Source of the DNA: CATZDY01 sp045599035 | Lineage (GTDB): Bacteria > Bacillota > Desulfotomaculia > Desulfotomaculales > Desulfocucumaceae | NCBI GenBank assembly: GCA_045599035.1 | Contig: JAZRVI010000050.1 | Coordinates: 1 to 64,000 of the forward strand | Direction: 5' to 3' | DNA length: 64,000 bases | Part shown: positions 49,384-57,778 of the stretch, piece after piece | How positions within the stretch are numbered: position 1 is the first letter of the stretch | How the letters are laid out: the number at the start of each line of letters is the position of its first letter | The notes under the pieces: model-generated | Databases searched by the model: none | Told to the model about the DNA's origin: nothing | Seen by the model: the letters and a program-made list of their open reading frames with translations, nothing else | Position numbers and translations under genes: made by a program

Positions 49384-49995
49384 ATGCTGAAAATGCTGAA
49401 AAAACTTATTTCCTGCTTCTTAATTATGGGCTTGCTTCTTTGTTTCAGCGGAGCAGCTTTGGCACAATACAAAATCGTAATTTCCACCTCAGCTAACAAG
49501 CTGTATCTGTATCAGGACGGGAGCCTGACCAAAACTTATTCTGTAGCCACCGGAAAAAGCTCCTTTCCTACTCCCAAGGGAACCTTCAGTATAATTGTTA
49601 AAACGATTAATCCGCCTTATTATAAAACCAACATCGCTGGAGGCGACCCCAACAATCCGCTGGGTCCACGCTGGTTGGGAATTGACTATGGCGGCGGCAA
49701 TGAATATGGCATTCATGGCACCAACGATCCTTCGTCCATCGGAACCAATGCTTCCGCCGGATGTGTGCGAATGAATAATTCCGAGGTTATCGGCTTATAT
49801 GATATAATCCCTTATGGAACTCAGGTAGTCATTCAAGAAGCCGCAGTTACTGAAACGGTCTCCACTCCGGCTCCAGCCCCGACCCCAGCAGTCCAGGAAG
49901 TCAAAATTGATTTTCCGGAGAATATGCCGCAGAAATTGCAGCAAAATATTAAGGATGGCTTAATTGTTCCCCAAGAATTATGCCAAAGCTACTAA
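49384..49995 (+). CDS. Exported L,D-transpeptidase (YkuD domain)
   Basis: The enzyme crosslinks peptidoglycan through 3-3 bonds. I choose ATG at 49384 with GGGAGG upstream, 203 residues. A signal peptide ends about ALA-Q (residue 29). The YkuD domain (about 30-160) has the active-site motif HGTNDPSSIGTNASAGCVRM with the catalytic cysteine. A TPAPAPTPA-type proline linker and a short C-terminal tail follow. Many small YkuD proteins of spore formers act on spore or stationary-phase wall. Confidence 0.93.
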   Translation: MLKMLKKLISCFLIMGLLLCFSGAALAQYKIVISTSANKLYLYQDGSLTKTYSVATGKSSFPTPKGTFSIIVKTINPPYYKTNIAGGDPNNPLGPRWLGIDYGGGNEYGIHGTNDPSSIGTNASAGCVRMNNSEVIGLYDIIPYGTQVVIQEAAVTETVSTPAPAPTPAVQEVKIDFPENMPQKLQQNIKDGLIVPQELCQSY

Positions 49996-50031
49996 TTTAA
50001 AAGCTATTAATTTATCGGAAAAGAGTCGTTT

Positions 50032-50736
50032 ATGTTAAGTCCTGCTTCTAAAAGAGTTTTGCGTAAGACCTTATTGATTTTTGGCCTCTATTTTTTAATA
50101 ATGGCCATAATTTCTATAATTTGCATTTTACATTTTGGCAATTTGGCCGATCCGGAAGTTCAAAAGGAAATTTTTCATAAACTGCAAAATATGGGCTTTA
50201 CAGGCTGGCTTCTTTTTGTTTTTGCCCAATTTGCTCAAATTGTCATTGCTTTTATTCCCGGAGGACCACTGGAACTTATGGCCGGAGCTCTTTATGGCAC
50301 CTGGGGCGGTTTCTTCACCTGCCTGATTGGAGGAGTTATTGCTTCAGCTTTGGTATTCGCCCTGGTTCGCAAATTCGGCTATCCTCTGGTCAGTAAAATG
50401 TTTGCCAATGAAGACCTGGAAAAAGTGAAGTTTTTGAATAATGCTCACCGGTTGGAGATAATTGTTTTTATTGCTTTTTTGCTTCCATTTACACCCAAGG
50501 ATCTTTTAACCTATGTGGTTCCTTTGAGCAAGATTAAATGTTCTTCTTTTTTATGCCTTACCATGCTGGCTCGTACTCCAGGTATTATTGTTGTCAGTGC
50601 CATGGGCAGCAATATGTTAAAAGGCAACTGGGCTTTAAGCATCGCCCTGTTTTTCCTGATTGCTGTAGTTGGAATAGCCGGTATTTTATTAAAGGATAAA
50701 ATTTTAGCTCATTTTCATCATCACGAAGATCAATAA
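50032..50736 (+). CDS. TVP38/TMEM64-family (DedA/VTT) membrane protein
   Basis: The 234-residue protein has about six membrane segments and the VTT pattern: PGGPLELMAGALYGTWGGFFTCLIGGVIAS, VFALVRKFG, and FIAFLLPFTPKDLLTYVVPLSKI. DedA/TVP38 proteins are lipid carriers or transporters in the inner membrane. A histidine-rich end (HFHHHEDQ) is present. It starts 37 bases after the transpeptidase and its last seven bases overlap the convergent flavoprotein. Confidence 0.85.
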   Translation: MLSPASKRVLRKTLLIFGLYFLIMAIISIICILHFGNLADPEVQKEIFHKLQNMGFTGWLLFVFAQFAQIVIAFIPGGPLELMAGALYGTWGGFFTCLIGGVIASALVFALVRKFGYPLVSKMFANEDLEKVKFLNNAHRLEIIVFIAFLLPFTPKDLLTYVVPLSKIKCSSFLCLTMLARTPGIIVVSAMGSNMLKGNWALSIALFFLIAVVGIAGILLKDKILAHFHHHEDQ

Positions 50737-51956
50737 AGGGCAGCCGCCTGACCTGCCAACCGGCCGGTAGCCCAAGCCATCTGCAAATTATAACCGCCAG
50801 TATAAGCATCCAAATCCAAAACTTCTCCAGCAAAATATAACCCCTCTGCCAAACGGGACTCCATGGTACGAGGGTTTATTTCTTTTACTGCCACACCGCC
50901 CACAGTTACAATCGCTTCCTTTAAAGGCCGGGTTTGATATATTGTAAAGGGCAAGCTTTTCAGATTTTGCACCAGCTTTTGCCATTCTAGAATTTGCATT
51001 GAAGCCAGTTTTCGATTCGGGGCTATTTTAGCTTGAGACAAAATAGCCCCGGACAGCCGAGCCGGGAGCAGCTCTTTTAGTAAAGTAAATACTTCTTTGG
51101 CCGCCATTTTGGCTGACCGTCCAGCCAAAACTTTCAGTAAATCTTCTTTGGAATACTCTGGGAAAAAATCCACCTGCAAAAGCAGCTCCGAATTTTTGGC
51201 TAAGTACAAAGCTATGTCCCGACTGAGGCGAAAAACAGCCGGGCCGGAAAGTCCAAAATGAGTAAAAATTATGGCTCCCTGGGCTTTGGCTGGCTTAAAG
51301 TGAGGAGCGGATAGGGTTAATTCAACCTGAGAACAGGCAACACCCTGACAAGCTTGATCTTTGCCCCAATTAGGCCGGGTCAGAACCCCCACTCCGGACG
51401 GCCAAAACCCTTTGACCTGATGTCCGGCTTGTTTGGCCAGCTCATAACCTTTTCCGGTGCAGCCGGTAGCCGGATAGGAAAGCCCACCGGTAGCCACAAT
51501 AACCCTGCCCATCAGCTTTTGCCCTTTAGCCTGAATCCCCCGGCAAATCCCCTTTGCCAAAATTAACTTTTCTCCTTCCCAGCCATATCGCAAATCCACC
51601 TTGAACCGCCTAAAATCCCGATGAAAAGCTTCGATCAGACTGGCCGCTCCCTGGCAAGTGAAGATTTTGCCCCCTTCTTCTTCCTGAGATTCCACCCCCA
51701 ATGCGGCAAAAAGCCGGCGGCAATCTTCACCAGAAAAATTTTGATAAGCACTATATAAAAACTTGCCATTGCCAGGAGTATTAGCAATCAAATCTCCGGA
51801 AACATTGGTAAAATTCCCTCGACCTCCTCCGGTCATTAAAAGCTTTCGACCGCTGACTGCATTTTTTTCCAATAAGATTACTTCGGCTCCGGCCTTGGCC
51901 GCCTGGTAAGCCGCCATTAAACCAGCCGGACCAGCCCCCACCACAATAACCGTCAT
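50730..51956 (-). CDS. HI0933/BaiN-family flavoprotein (paralogue 2)
   Basis: The 408-residue protein opens MTVIVVGAGPAGLMAAYQAAKAG, then GRKLLMTGGGRGNFTN, and ends YTGGYNLQMAWATGRLAG. This is the same family as 41786-43021 but clearly diverged. Its start lies about a dozen bases from a terminator that ends the ychF/omega-RNA side. The gene overlaps the TVP38 gene tail-to-tail. Confidence 0.85.
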   Translation of the reverse strand: MTVIVVGAGPAGLMAAYQAAKAGAEVILLEKNAVSGRKLLMTGGGRGNFTNVSGDLIANTPGNGKFLYSAYQNFSGEDCRRLFAALGVESQEEEGGKIFTCQGAASLIEAFHRDFRRFKVDLRYGWEGEKLILAKGICRGIQAKGQKLMGRVIVATGGLSYPATGCTGKGYELAKQAGHQVKGFWPSGVGVLTRPNWGKDQACQGVACSQVELTLSAPHFKPAKAQGAIIFTHFGLSGPAVFRLSRDIALYLAKNSELLLQVDFFPEYSKEDLLKVLAGRSAKMAAKEVFTLLKELLPARLSGAILSQAKIAPNRKLASMQILEWQKLVQNLKSLPFTIYQTRPLKEAIVTVGGVAVKEINPRTMESRLAEGLYFAGEVLDLDAYTGGYNLQMAWATGRLAGQAAALY

Positions 51957-51967
51957 TTTTTCACCCC

Positions 51968-51997
51968 CAAAAAGAAAGAACCCGAAAAAGTTCGGGT
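51968..51997 (-). terminator. Terminator downstream of the omega-RNA mini-element and ychF
   Basis: The minus strand has ACCCGAA-CTTT-TTCGGGT followed by TCTTTCTTTTT. It would stop transcripts entering from ychF or from the mini-element promoter, about 20 bases past the scaffold end. Confidence 0.75.
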
Positions 51998-52014
51998 CTT
52001 GGCAAAACTAAACA

Positions 52015-52198
52015 GTGAACTACTCCGACTTATAGAAGTCGGAGCTTCCTGCTTCAACCACTACTGCCTGACTAACATAATCGCTAGCTCAAGTCTTACA
52101 CAATGTCCGCAGGCGTATGAGTTTGGGCTATTCCATCCCTACTGTATATTTAGTTTTAGGCTACTTCAGCAAGTAACCGTATGATTATGACCGATTAT
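52015..52198 (-). ncRNA. Predicted orphan TnpB omega-RNA, copy B
   Basis: Transcription from the mini-element promoter would give about 184 bases of scaffold, then a guide drawn from the flank (TGTTTAGTTTTGCCAAGACC on the minus strand) and the terminator at 51968-51997. The scaffold matches copy A in length and sequence. Expression is inference; structure and promoter are seen. Confidence 0.55.
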
Positions 52199-52204
52199 AT
52201 TATG

Positions 52205-52233
52205 ATTATAACACTATAAATAACCAAAGTCAA
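52205..52233 (-). promoter_or_regulatory. Near-consensus sigma-A promoter driving the omega-RNA
   Basis: On the minus strand TTGACT (52228-52233), exactly 17 bases, TATAAT (52205-52210). The predicted start is near 52198, about 20 bases upstream of the conserved scaffold. Confidence 0.75.
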
Positions 52234-52302
52234 GAAAACGCCGTGTTTATCGCAATTCATCCCGCCACCTATAGAGGTGGGGGATTTCTTGCTCACGGTA
52301 TG

Positions 52303-53394
52303 CTAAACATTAAACCGAAAATTAACAATATCCCCATCCTGCATAATATATTCCTTGCCTTCCAGTCTATTTAAACCTTTATTTTTGACTTCGGCCATAG
52401 TCTTATATTCCACCAAATCTGTATAAGAAACCACTTCCGCCCGAATAAAGCCCCTCTCAATATCCGAATGGATTTTGCCTGCGGCTCGTTTGGCATCGTC
52501 CCCTATCTCAATGGTCCAGGCTTTAACCTCATCTTCGCCCACCGTAAAGAAAGAAATTAAATTCAAGGTTTCATAAACCGCCAGGGAAAGCCGTTCCACC
52601 CCCAACTGCTCAATGCCCAAATCAGCCATAAACAGCTCTTTGTCCTCATCCTCCAATTCACTGATTTCCGCTTCCATCAGGCCGCAAACTTCAATACATT
52701 TAATCCCTTTTTCGGCAGCCAAAGCTTCAACTTCGGCTTTATAGGGATAATTTCCGCTCTTAAATTGTTCCTCATCAGTATTAATAACCCAAATCATCTT
52801 CTTATCCGTCAAGAAGCTGTAATTCACCAGCAACGCCCATTCCGCTTCCGTCAAACCGGATTGGGAAAGAGGAATCTCCTGTTCCAGACAGGCATAAATT
52901 TTTTCCATAATTTCCAGTTCAGCCTGATTTTCTTTGGTAATCTTTTTGCCTCCCTTAATCCGGGAAATCCTTTTTTCCACCAATTCCATGTCTGCAAATA
53001 ATAATTCCATGCTGATGGTTTCAATATCTCTTAAAGGATTTAAATCCCCTTCTACATGGTCAACCTCTGAATTGTTAAAAGCCCGGATGACATGAACCAG
53101 CAAATCAGCATTGCGGATTCCATCCAAAAACTGATTGCCCACACCCTTACCCTGACTGGAACCCTGCACCAACCCCGGAACATCACTAAATTGAACCTGA
53201 GCATGAATGGTTCGTTTGGGCTGATACATTTGACTTAAAAAGTCCACCCGCCGATCCGGAACTACTGCCATAGCTACATTAGTTTCGGTTTTGCCGGATA
53301 AAAAATTAGAGGTTTGGGCTCCGGCATTGGTAGCCAAATTAAAAACCGTAGTTTTTCCGGTCAGGGGCAAACCAATTACTCCTGCTGTCAACAT
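52303..53394 (-). CDS. ychF: Ribosome-associated ATPase YchF
   Basis: YchF is an Obg-family P-loop protein that prefers ATP and acts in translation or stress responses. The 363-residue protein has P-loop GLPLTGKTTVFN, SDVPGLVQGSSQGKGVGNQFLDGIRNADLLVHVIRAF, and a C-terminal TGS domain with ending EYIMQDGDIVNFRFNV. The usual GLPNVGKS loop is written GLPLTGKT, a variant that still fits GxxxxGK[ST]. It is the last gene of the argR-recN-nitrilase-ychF string. Confidence 0.93.
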   Translation of the reverse strand: MLTAGVIGLPLTGKTTVFNLATNAGAQTSNFLSGKTETNVAMAVVPDRRVDFLSQMYQPKRTIHAQVQFSDVPGLVQGSSQGKGVGNQFLDGIRNADLLVHVIRAFNNSEVDHVEGDLNPLRDIETISMELLFADMELVEKRISRIKGGKKITKENQAELEIMEKIYACLEQEIPLSQSGLTEAEWALLVNYSFLTDKKMIWVINTDEEQFKSGNYPYKAEVEALAAEKGIKCIEVCGLMEAEISELEDEDKELFMADLGIEQLGVERLSLAVYETLNLISFFTVGEDEVKAWTIEIGDDAKRAAGKIHSDIERGFIRAEVVSYTDLVEYKTMAEVKNKGLNRLEGKEYIMQDGDIVNFRFNV

Positions 53395-53415
53395 AAAATT
53401 TTCCTCCCCATCTTT

Positions 53416-54216
53416 CTAATATAAATCCTGGCGGCGGTGCTGCAATAAAGGCAGTTCCCGCCGGACTTTCTCTAAATAATCCCAGTCTATTTCGGCCAGC
53501 AGCAATTCTTCTTCCGTCCCGGCTTCGGCCAAAACCGTACCCCAGGGATCAACCAGTAAGGAGTGACCATAGGGAATATAAGCTGCTGTTTGATCTCGAG
53601 CCGGAGAAACAGCTGCCACAAAAAGCTGATTGTCCAAGGCTCTGGCTCGCAAAGTCAACTCCCAATGAGCTGGCCCGGTCACCAAATTAAAGGCTGCCGG
53701 AACCGCAATCAGGGAAGCCCCGGCCAAAGCCATTTGCCGAAACAGCTCTGGAAAACGCAGGTCATAGCAAATTGCCGTCCCCAGCTTGCCCCAGGCTGCA
53801 TCCACCACAGTGGCCTGCTGACCAGGAGCCAAGGTTGCTGACTCCTGCACCTTAACCCCGCCGGATAAATCTACATCAAATAAATGCACCTTGCGGTGTC
53901 GTCCCAAAAGCTGCCCTTCCGTACCAAAAATATAGCTGGTATTGTAAACCTTAGCCCCAGCCTTTTCTGGCACCGAACCAGCCACCAAAGTAATCTGATT
54001 TTCTCCAGCCGCCCGGCTTAAAGCCTGCCAAACCTGGCCGCCTGCTTCCTGTGCATAAAGAGGAAAAAGTTCGGTTTGATAGGGGCAAACAAACATCTCC
54101 GGCAAGATAGCCAAGTCCGCTCCAGCCTGAGCTGCCTGCTTAATAAAGCCCATCGCTTTTTGCAGATTCCGGGTTTGATCCGCTTCAACCATAAGCTGAC
54201 AAAGAGCTATTTTCAT
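53416..54216 (-). CDS. Carbon-nitrogen hydrolase (nitrilase superfamily)
   Basis: The 266-residue enzyme has the Glu-Lys-Cys triad in ILPEMFVCPY, RKVHLFDVDL and GTAICYDLRFPELFR. The closest groups by motif are omega-amidase/Nit2 and deaminated glutathione amidase, so it may clean up 2-oxoglutaramate-like amides. The exact substrate is open. Its start overlaps the recN stop by four bases. Confidence 0.88.
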   Translation of the reverse strand: MKIALCQLMVEADQTRNLQKAMGFIKQAAQAGADLAILPEMFVCPYQTELFPLYAQEAGGQVWQALSRAAGENQITLVAGSVPEKAGAKVYNTSYIFGTEGQLLGRHRKVHLFDVDLSGGVKVQESATLAPGQQATVVDAAWGKLGTAICYDLRFPELFRQMALAGASLIAVPAAFNLVTGPAHWELTLRARALDNQLFVAAVSPARDQTAAYIPYGHSLLVDPWGTVLAEAGTEEELLLAEIDWDYLEKVRRELPLLQHRRQDLY

Positions 54217-55877
54217 AGAAATTCTCCTTCCTGCTGACTATCCTGCAATAATTGGCGGGCGTGCTTTAAGGCAATTTCAGTTTGACTGCCGCCCAGCATT
54301 CGAGCCAATTCCTGCACCAAAGCTTCCCCGGCCAATGGACTGATGCGGGTCAGGGTACGCTGCTGACTTTCTTCCTTATAAACCAAATAATGCACTTCAG
54401 CCAAGGCTGCTACTGCCGCTCCATGAGTTACGCAAATCAATTGGCGGGAACGGCTTAATTCCTTGAGCTTGCGAGCCGTTGCCTGCAAGGAGCGGCCGCC
54501 AATTCCGGCATCTACCTCGTCAAAAAGCAAGGTTGGCACTCCGTCCAGCTCGGCTAAAACAGTTTTAACCGCCAGTAAGATCCGAGACAATTCTCCCCCG
54601 GAAGCGGTTTTCTGTAAGGCTTTCAGCGGTTCTCCGGTATTCAAAGCCACCAGAAAATTAGCCCTTTCCAACCCCTCCGGCTGCATGGCCTCCAAAGGAC
54701 TGAACTCCACCTGAAATAAAGTTTTACCCATACCCAATTCCTGCAACTGAGCGGCAATGGCTTTTTCCAAAAACTTAGCCGCTTGCCGTCTTTGCTGACT
54801 CAAAAGCTCGGCCTGCTCCTGCCAGTTTGCAGCCAATTGCTTTAATTCCTGCTGCCAGTCCGCTTCTTTTTGTTCTTTATTTTGCCATTCATCTAATTTT
54901 TCCTGCAATTCCTGCTGATAAAGCAAAACCTGTTCTTCGCTGCCTCCATACTTTTTAAAAAGCAGCTCCAGCTCAAACAACCGATTTTCAATGACTTCCA
55001 GGCGTAGAGGATCAGCTTCCAGATTGGCCAGATAATCCGCCCAATTTCGGCTTAGATCCTCCAGCTGATACAAGCAGTTATTCAGGGCTTCCGCTTCACC
55101 AGCTAAATCCGGAGCCACAACCAACAGCCGTTCCCAATTTTTTTGGGCTTTAGCCAAAAGCTCCAAAACCCCATTTTCTCCCCGCAAGTCAGCATAAGCT
55201 TCTCCCAGCAATTGCTTAATGCTGTTGGAATTAGCCAGCTTTTGACCTTCACTTTGCAGCTCTGCCCACTCGCCCGGTTTAATTTGAGCTTTGGTAATTT
55301 CAGCAATCTGAAAAGACCAAAAATCTACCTGTCTTAATAATTGTTCAGTTTGGTTCTGCCATTTTTCCCATTTCTGCTTTTTTTGCTGCCAAAGATGGGT
55401 AAGCTGCCGGAGCCGGGTTTTCAGCTCTTGAGTATCGCTCAAGCTGTCCAAAAGCTGAAGCTGATAGTCCGGATTTAACAAAGCCTGCTGCTCATGCTGT
55501 CCCTGCACCTCCACCAATTGACCAGCATAAAGGCGGTATTGGCTCAACGGCAAAAGCTGTCCATTGATCCGACAGGTATTGCGGCCGCTGCGATTGATTT
55601 CCCGGGTTAAAATCAGGCTGCCATCTTCCTCCGGCTCCAGATCCCAGTCCGCCACCAGTTGATTGACCCCTTGAAAAACAGCCGTAATACGAGCTTTGGC
55701 TGAACCGGAACGCACCATATCCCCGGAAGCACGCCCTCCCAAAACGGTGAAAATCGCCGCCAGAATGACCGATTTTCCGGCTCCGGTTTCCCCGGTCAGA
55801 ACATTCAGCCCAGCACCAAAATTCAGTTCCCCTTCTTCAATTAAGCCGAAATCCTTAATTTGCAGCGTTACCAGCAT
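54213..55877 (-). CDS. recN: DNA repair protein RecN
   Basis: RecN is an SMC-like ATPase that gathers broken DNA ends. The 554-residue protein has Walker A VLTGETGAGKSVIL near the N-terminus and the RecN-type QGQHEQQALLNPDYQLQLLD. A coiled-coil middle follows, then signature GGELSRILLAVKTVL and Walker B TLLFDEVDAGIGG. argR immediately upstream is the usual neighbour in Bacillota. Confidence 0.97.
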   Translation of the reverse strand: MLVTLQIKDFGLIEEGELNFGAGLNVLTGETGAGKSVILAAIFTVLGGRASGDMVRSGSAKARITAVFQGVNQLVADWDLEPEEDGSLILTREINRSGRNTCRINGQLLPLSQYRLYAGQLVEVQGQHEQQALLNPDYQLQLLDSLSDTQELKTRLRQLTHLWQQKKQKWEKWQNQTEQLLRQVDFWSFQIAEITKAQIKPGEWAELQSEGQKLANSNSIKQLLGEAYADLRGENGVLELLAKAQKNWERLLVVAPDLAGEAEALNNCLYQLEDLSRNWADYLANLEADPLRLEVIENRLFELELLFKKYGGSEEQVLLYQQELQEKLDEWQNKEQKEADWQQELKQLAANWQEQAELLSQQRRQAAKFLEKAIAAQLQELGMGKTLFQVEFSPLEAMQPEGLERANFLVALNTGEPLKALQKTASGGELSRILLAVKTVLAELDGVPTLLFDEVDAGIGGRSLQATARKLKELSRSRQLICVTHGAAVAALAEVHYLVYKEESQQRTLTRISPLAGEALVQELARMLGGSQTEIALKHARQLLQDSQQEGEFL

Positions 55878-55894
55878 TTTAACACCACCTGTTC

Positions 55895-56350
55895 CTAGCT
55901 TCCGCTTAATTTTTTAAACCTGGCTTCCAGATAAGCAGTCTTTTCCAAAGGCTTGACCACCACAATAATGGTATCATCTCCGGCCACCGTACCAATAATT
56001 TCACTCCAGCCGCAGTTATCAATGGCAAAGGCCACTCCGGAAGCTTCACCGGGAGCCGTTTTGACTACCAACAGATTTTCACTGGAGGACACCGACAAAA
56101 CCGAAGTAAAAAAAACCTTCCGCAAGCGTTCATCACCCGTCAATCCAGGCGATTCAACCGGCAGAGTATAAACAGCCAGACCATCTTCTCCCGGCATCTT
56201 CACCAGACCCAATTCCTTTATATCCCGGCAGACTGTCGCCTGAGTTACTGCAAAGCCAGACTTTTTCAAAGCCTCGGCCAGTTCCTCCTGGGTTTCAATT
56301 TTTTCCTGCCGGATAATCTGTTTAATTAATTTATGCCGTACTGCTTTCAT
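55895..56350 (-). CDS. argR: Arginine repressor ArgR/AhrC
   Basis: ArgR is a hexameric arginine-dependent repressor. The 151-residue protein has the winged-helix domain (RHKLIKQIIRQEKIETQEEL and TQATVCRDIKELGLVK) and the C-terminal oligomerisation and arginine-binding domain (VVKTAPGEASGVAFAID and GDDTIIVVV). It starts four bases inside mnmM. Confidence 0.96.
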   Translation of the reverse strand: MKAVRHKLIKQIIRQEKIETQEELAEALKKSGFAVTQATVCRDIKELGLVKMPGEDGLAVYTLPVESPGLTGDERLRKVFFTSVLSVSSSENLLVVKTAPGEASGVAFAIDNCGWSEIIGTVAGDDTIIVVVKPLEKTAYLEARFKKLSGS

Positions 56351-56922
56351 AAACTAGCCCCCGAATGGGAAAATAAATAAAGCTCCGGAGCATGCCGGGG
56401 GCCATTCCAAAAGCACAGCTTGACTACTGTATAATTTTCCGGCAAGGAAGCCGCAAAGCCGGCAACCACCCGAGCCTCTGCTCCGGAACCCGGATGTCCA
56501 GTATAAACAATCACCGACATTCTCCCCTGAGCGGAAAGCTGCCCCAAAGCCTGTTCCAAGGCGGCCAGGGTATCCGCTGGATTGGTTTTAATCTGATGGT
56601 CACTGCCGGGCAAATAGCCCAGATTAAACATAATGGCATCCAATTTTCCAGTTACCACCTGAGCCAAATTAGCATGATTTTCCTGAAGTAAAGTAACCCG
56701 ATCTTGAACTCCGGCTGCTTCCAACCGTATGCGGGTTTGCTCCAAAGCTTTGAGCTGAACATCCAGGGCATAAACCTGGCCGGTTTTCCCCACCCCTTCC
56801 GCCAAAAACAAAGTATCATTTCCTTTGCCGGCTGTAGCATCCAAAGCCCGCCCCCCTTCTTTTAGAACCGGGAGCATAAATTCTCTGGCCCAATCCACAA
56901 TGCTAGCTGCTCGTTTCATCAA
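56347..56922 (-). CDS. mnmM: tRNA wobble uridine methyltransferase MnmM (YtqB-like)
   Basis: The 191-residue SAM methyltransferase has ALDATAGKGNDTLFLAEGVG (SAM site), MFNLGYLPGSDHQIKTNP and IVYTGHPGSGAEA. These are the distinctive blocks of YtqB, shown to methylate nm5s2U34 to mnm5s2U34 in Bacillus. The gene overlaps nadK by 20 bases and argR by four. Confidence 0.88.
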   Translation of the reverse strand: MMKRAASIVDWAREFMLPVLKEGGRALDATAGKGNDTLFLAEGVGKTGQVYALDVQLKALEQTRIRLEAAGVQDRVTLLQENHANLAQVVTGKLDAIMFNLGYLPGSDHQIKTNPADTLAALEQALGQLSAQGRMSVIVYTGHPGSGAEARVVAGFAASLPENYTVVKLCFWNGPRHAPELYLFSHSGASL

Positions 56923-57775
56923 TTTTCAAATCACCTTCGCTCAATTTGCTGTGTAATACCGAATAAAAACTGCGGCCGGAAAGCTTGATAAATTTTGCTG
57001 AACAGGAAGCCCTGGTAATTAGAACCTCGTCTCCCGGCTCCAACCGATAAGCATACTGTCCATCCATAGTCAGCATAATTTCCGCATTATCCGATAAAAC
57101 TGTAATTTTCAACTGCCGGGAAGCCGGCATAACCACGGGTCTTGCCCATAGGGTATGAGGACAAATCGGAGTCAAGATCATTAAATCCATATCCGGAACC
57201 ACCACCGGCCCGCCTGAGGACAAAGAATAAGCCGTAGAACCAGTAGGACTGGAAACAATCAGCCCATCCACCGGATAAACGGCAATGGTTTCCTTGTCCA
57301 CTTCAGCTTTCAAACGAATCATTCGGGAAAAGGCACCCTTGGTAATAACTGCATCATTCAAAGCAATGGAATTATCCAAAACCTGACCCTGCCGTACTAC
57401 TTGCGAAAAAAGCATCATTCTTTCTTCCAAAACATACTCATCATTAATCAGCTTTTGCAGACTGCTTTCCAGCTCCGGAATATCCACTTCCGACAAAAAA
57501 CCAACCCGCCCCAGATTAACTCCCAAAAGCGGCACCTGAATGACAGTGCGGGCTGTGTTTAAAACTGTTCCGTCCCCCCCCAGAACAATAATGCCCTGAC
57601 AGTTTTGGCTGATGTCCGCCCAGCTTGCCGCCAAGTCCGACCGTCCGGCCAGAACAGCGGTTTCACTTTCCAGCATAAGCCGAGCCTGTTTCGCTTCCAA
57701 GCTGTTGATAATCTGGGGAATCAGCTCAAAAGCCGCTTTTTTATCCTTATTAGCTACCAGACCAATTATTCGCAT
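56903..57775 (-). CDS. nadK: NAD kinase
   Basis: NadK makes NADP from NAD and ATP. The 290-residue protein has GGDGT in IIVLGGDGTVLNTAR, GVNLGRVGFLSE, LNDAVITKG, VDGLIVSSPTGSTAYSLSSGGP and a C-terminal beta-sandwich. tlyA-nadK-(mnmM)-argR-recN is the standard clostridial order. It ends the path begun by nadABC at 10.9-13.6 kb. Confidence 0.97.
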   Translation of the reverse strand: MRIIGLVANKDKKAAFELIPQIINSLEAKQARLMLESETAVLAGRSDLAASWADISQNCQGIIVLGGDGTVLNTARTVIQVPLLGVNLGRVGFLSEVDIPELESSLQKLINDEYVLEERMMLFSQVVRQGQVLDNSIALNDAVITKGAFSRMIRLKAEVDKETIAVYPVDGLIVSSPTGSTAYSLSSGGPVVVPDMDLMILTPICPHTLWARPVVMPASRQLKITVLSDNAEIMLTMDGQYAYRLEPGDEVLITRASCSAKFIKLSGRSFYSVLHSKLSEGDLKIDETSS

Positions 57776-57778
57776 TCT

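Larger units (their letters stand above)
52015..52296 (-). mobile_element. 282-bp mini-element: left end, promoter and omega-RNA, no tnpB (type 1)
   Basis: On the minus strand the left hairpin (GTGAGCAAGAAATCCCCCAC...GGTGGCGGGATGAATT, 52253-52296) is followed by a promoter. A 165-base segment then equals the left-edge copy with four differences. It retains only the last codons of tnpB (RLLAEVA-stop) and ends with the CTCCGACTT hairpin and TAGTTCAC. It looks like an internal deletion of the element at the window edge. It lies six bases after the ychF stop. 51957-52302 holds nothing else but the terminator. Confidence 0.7.
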
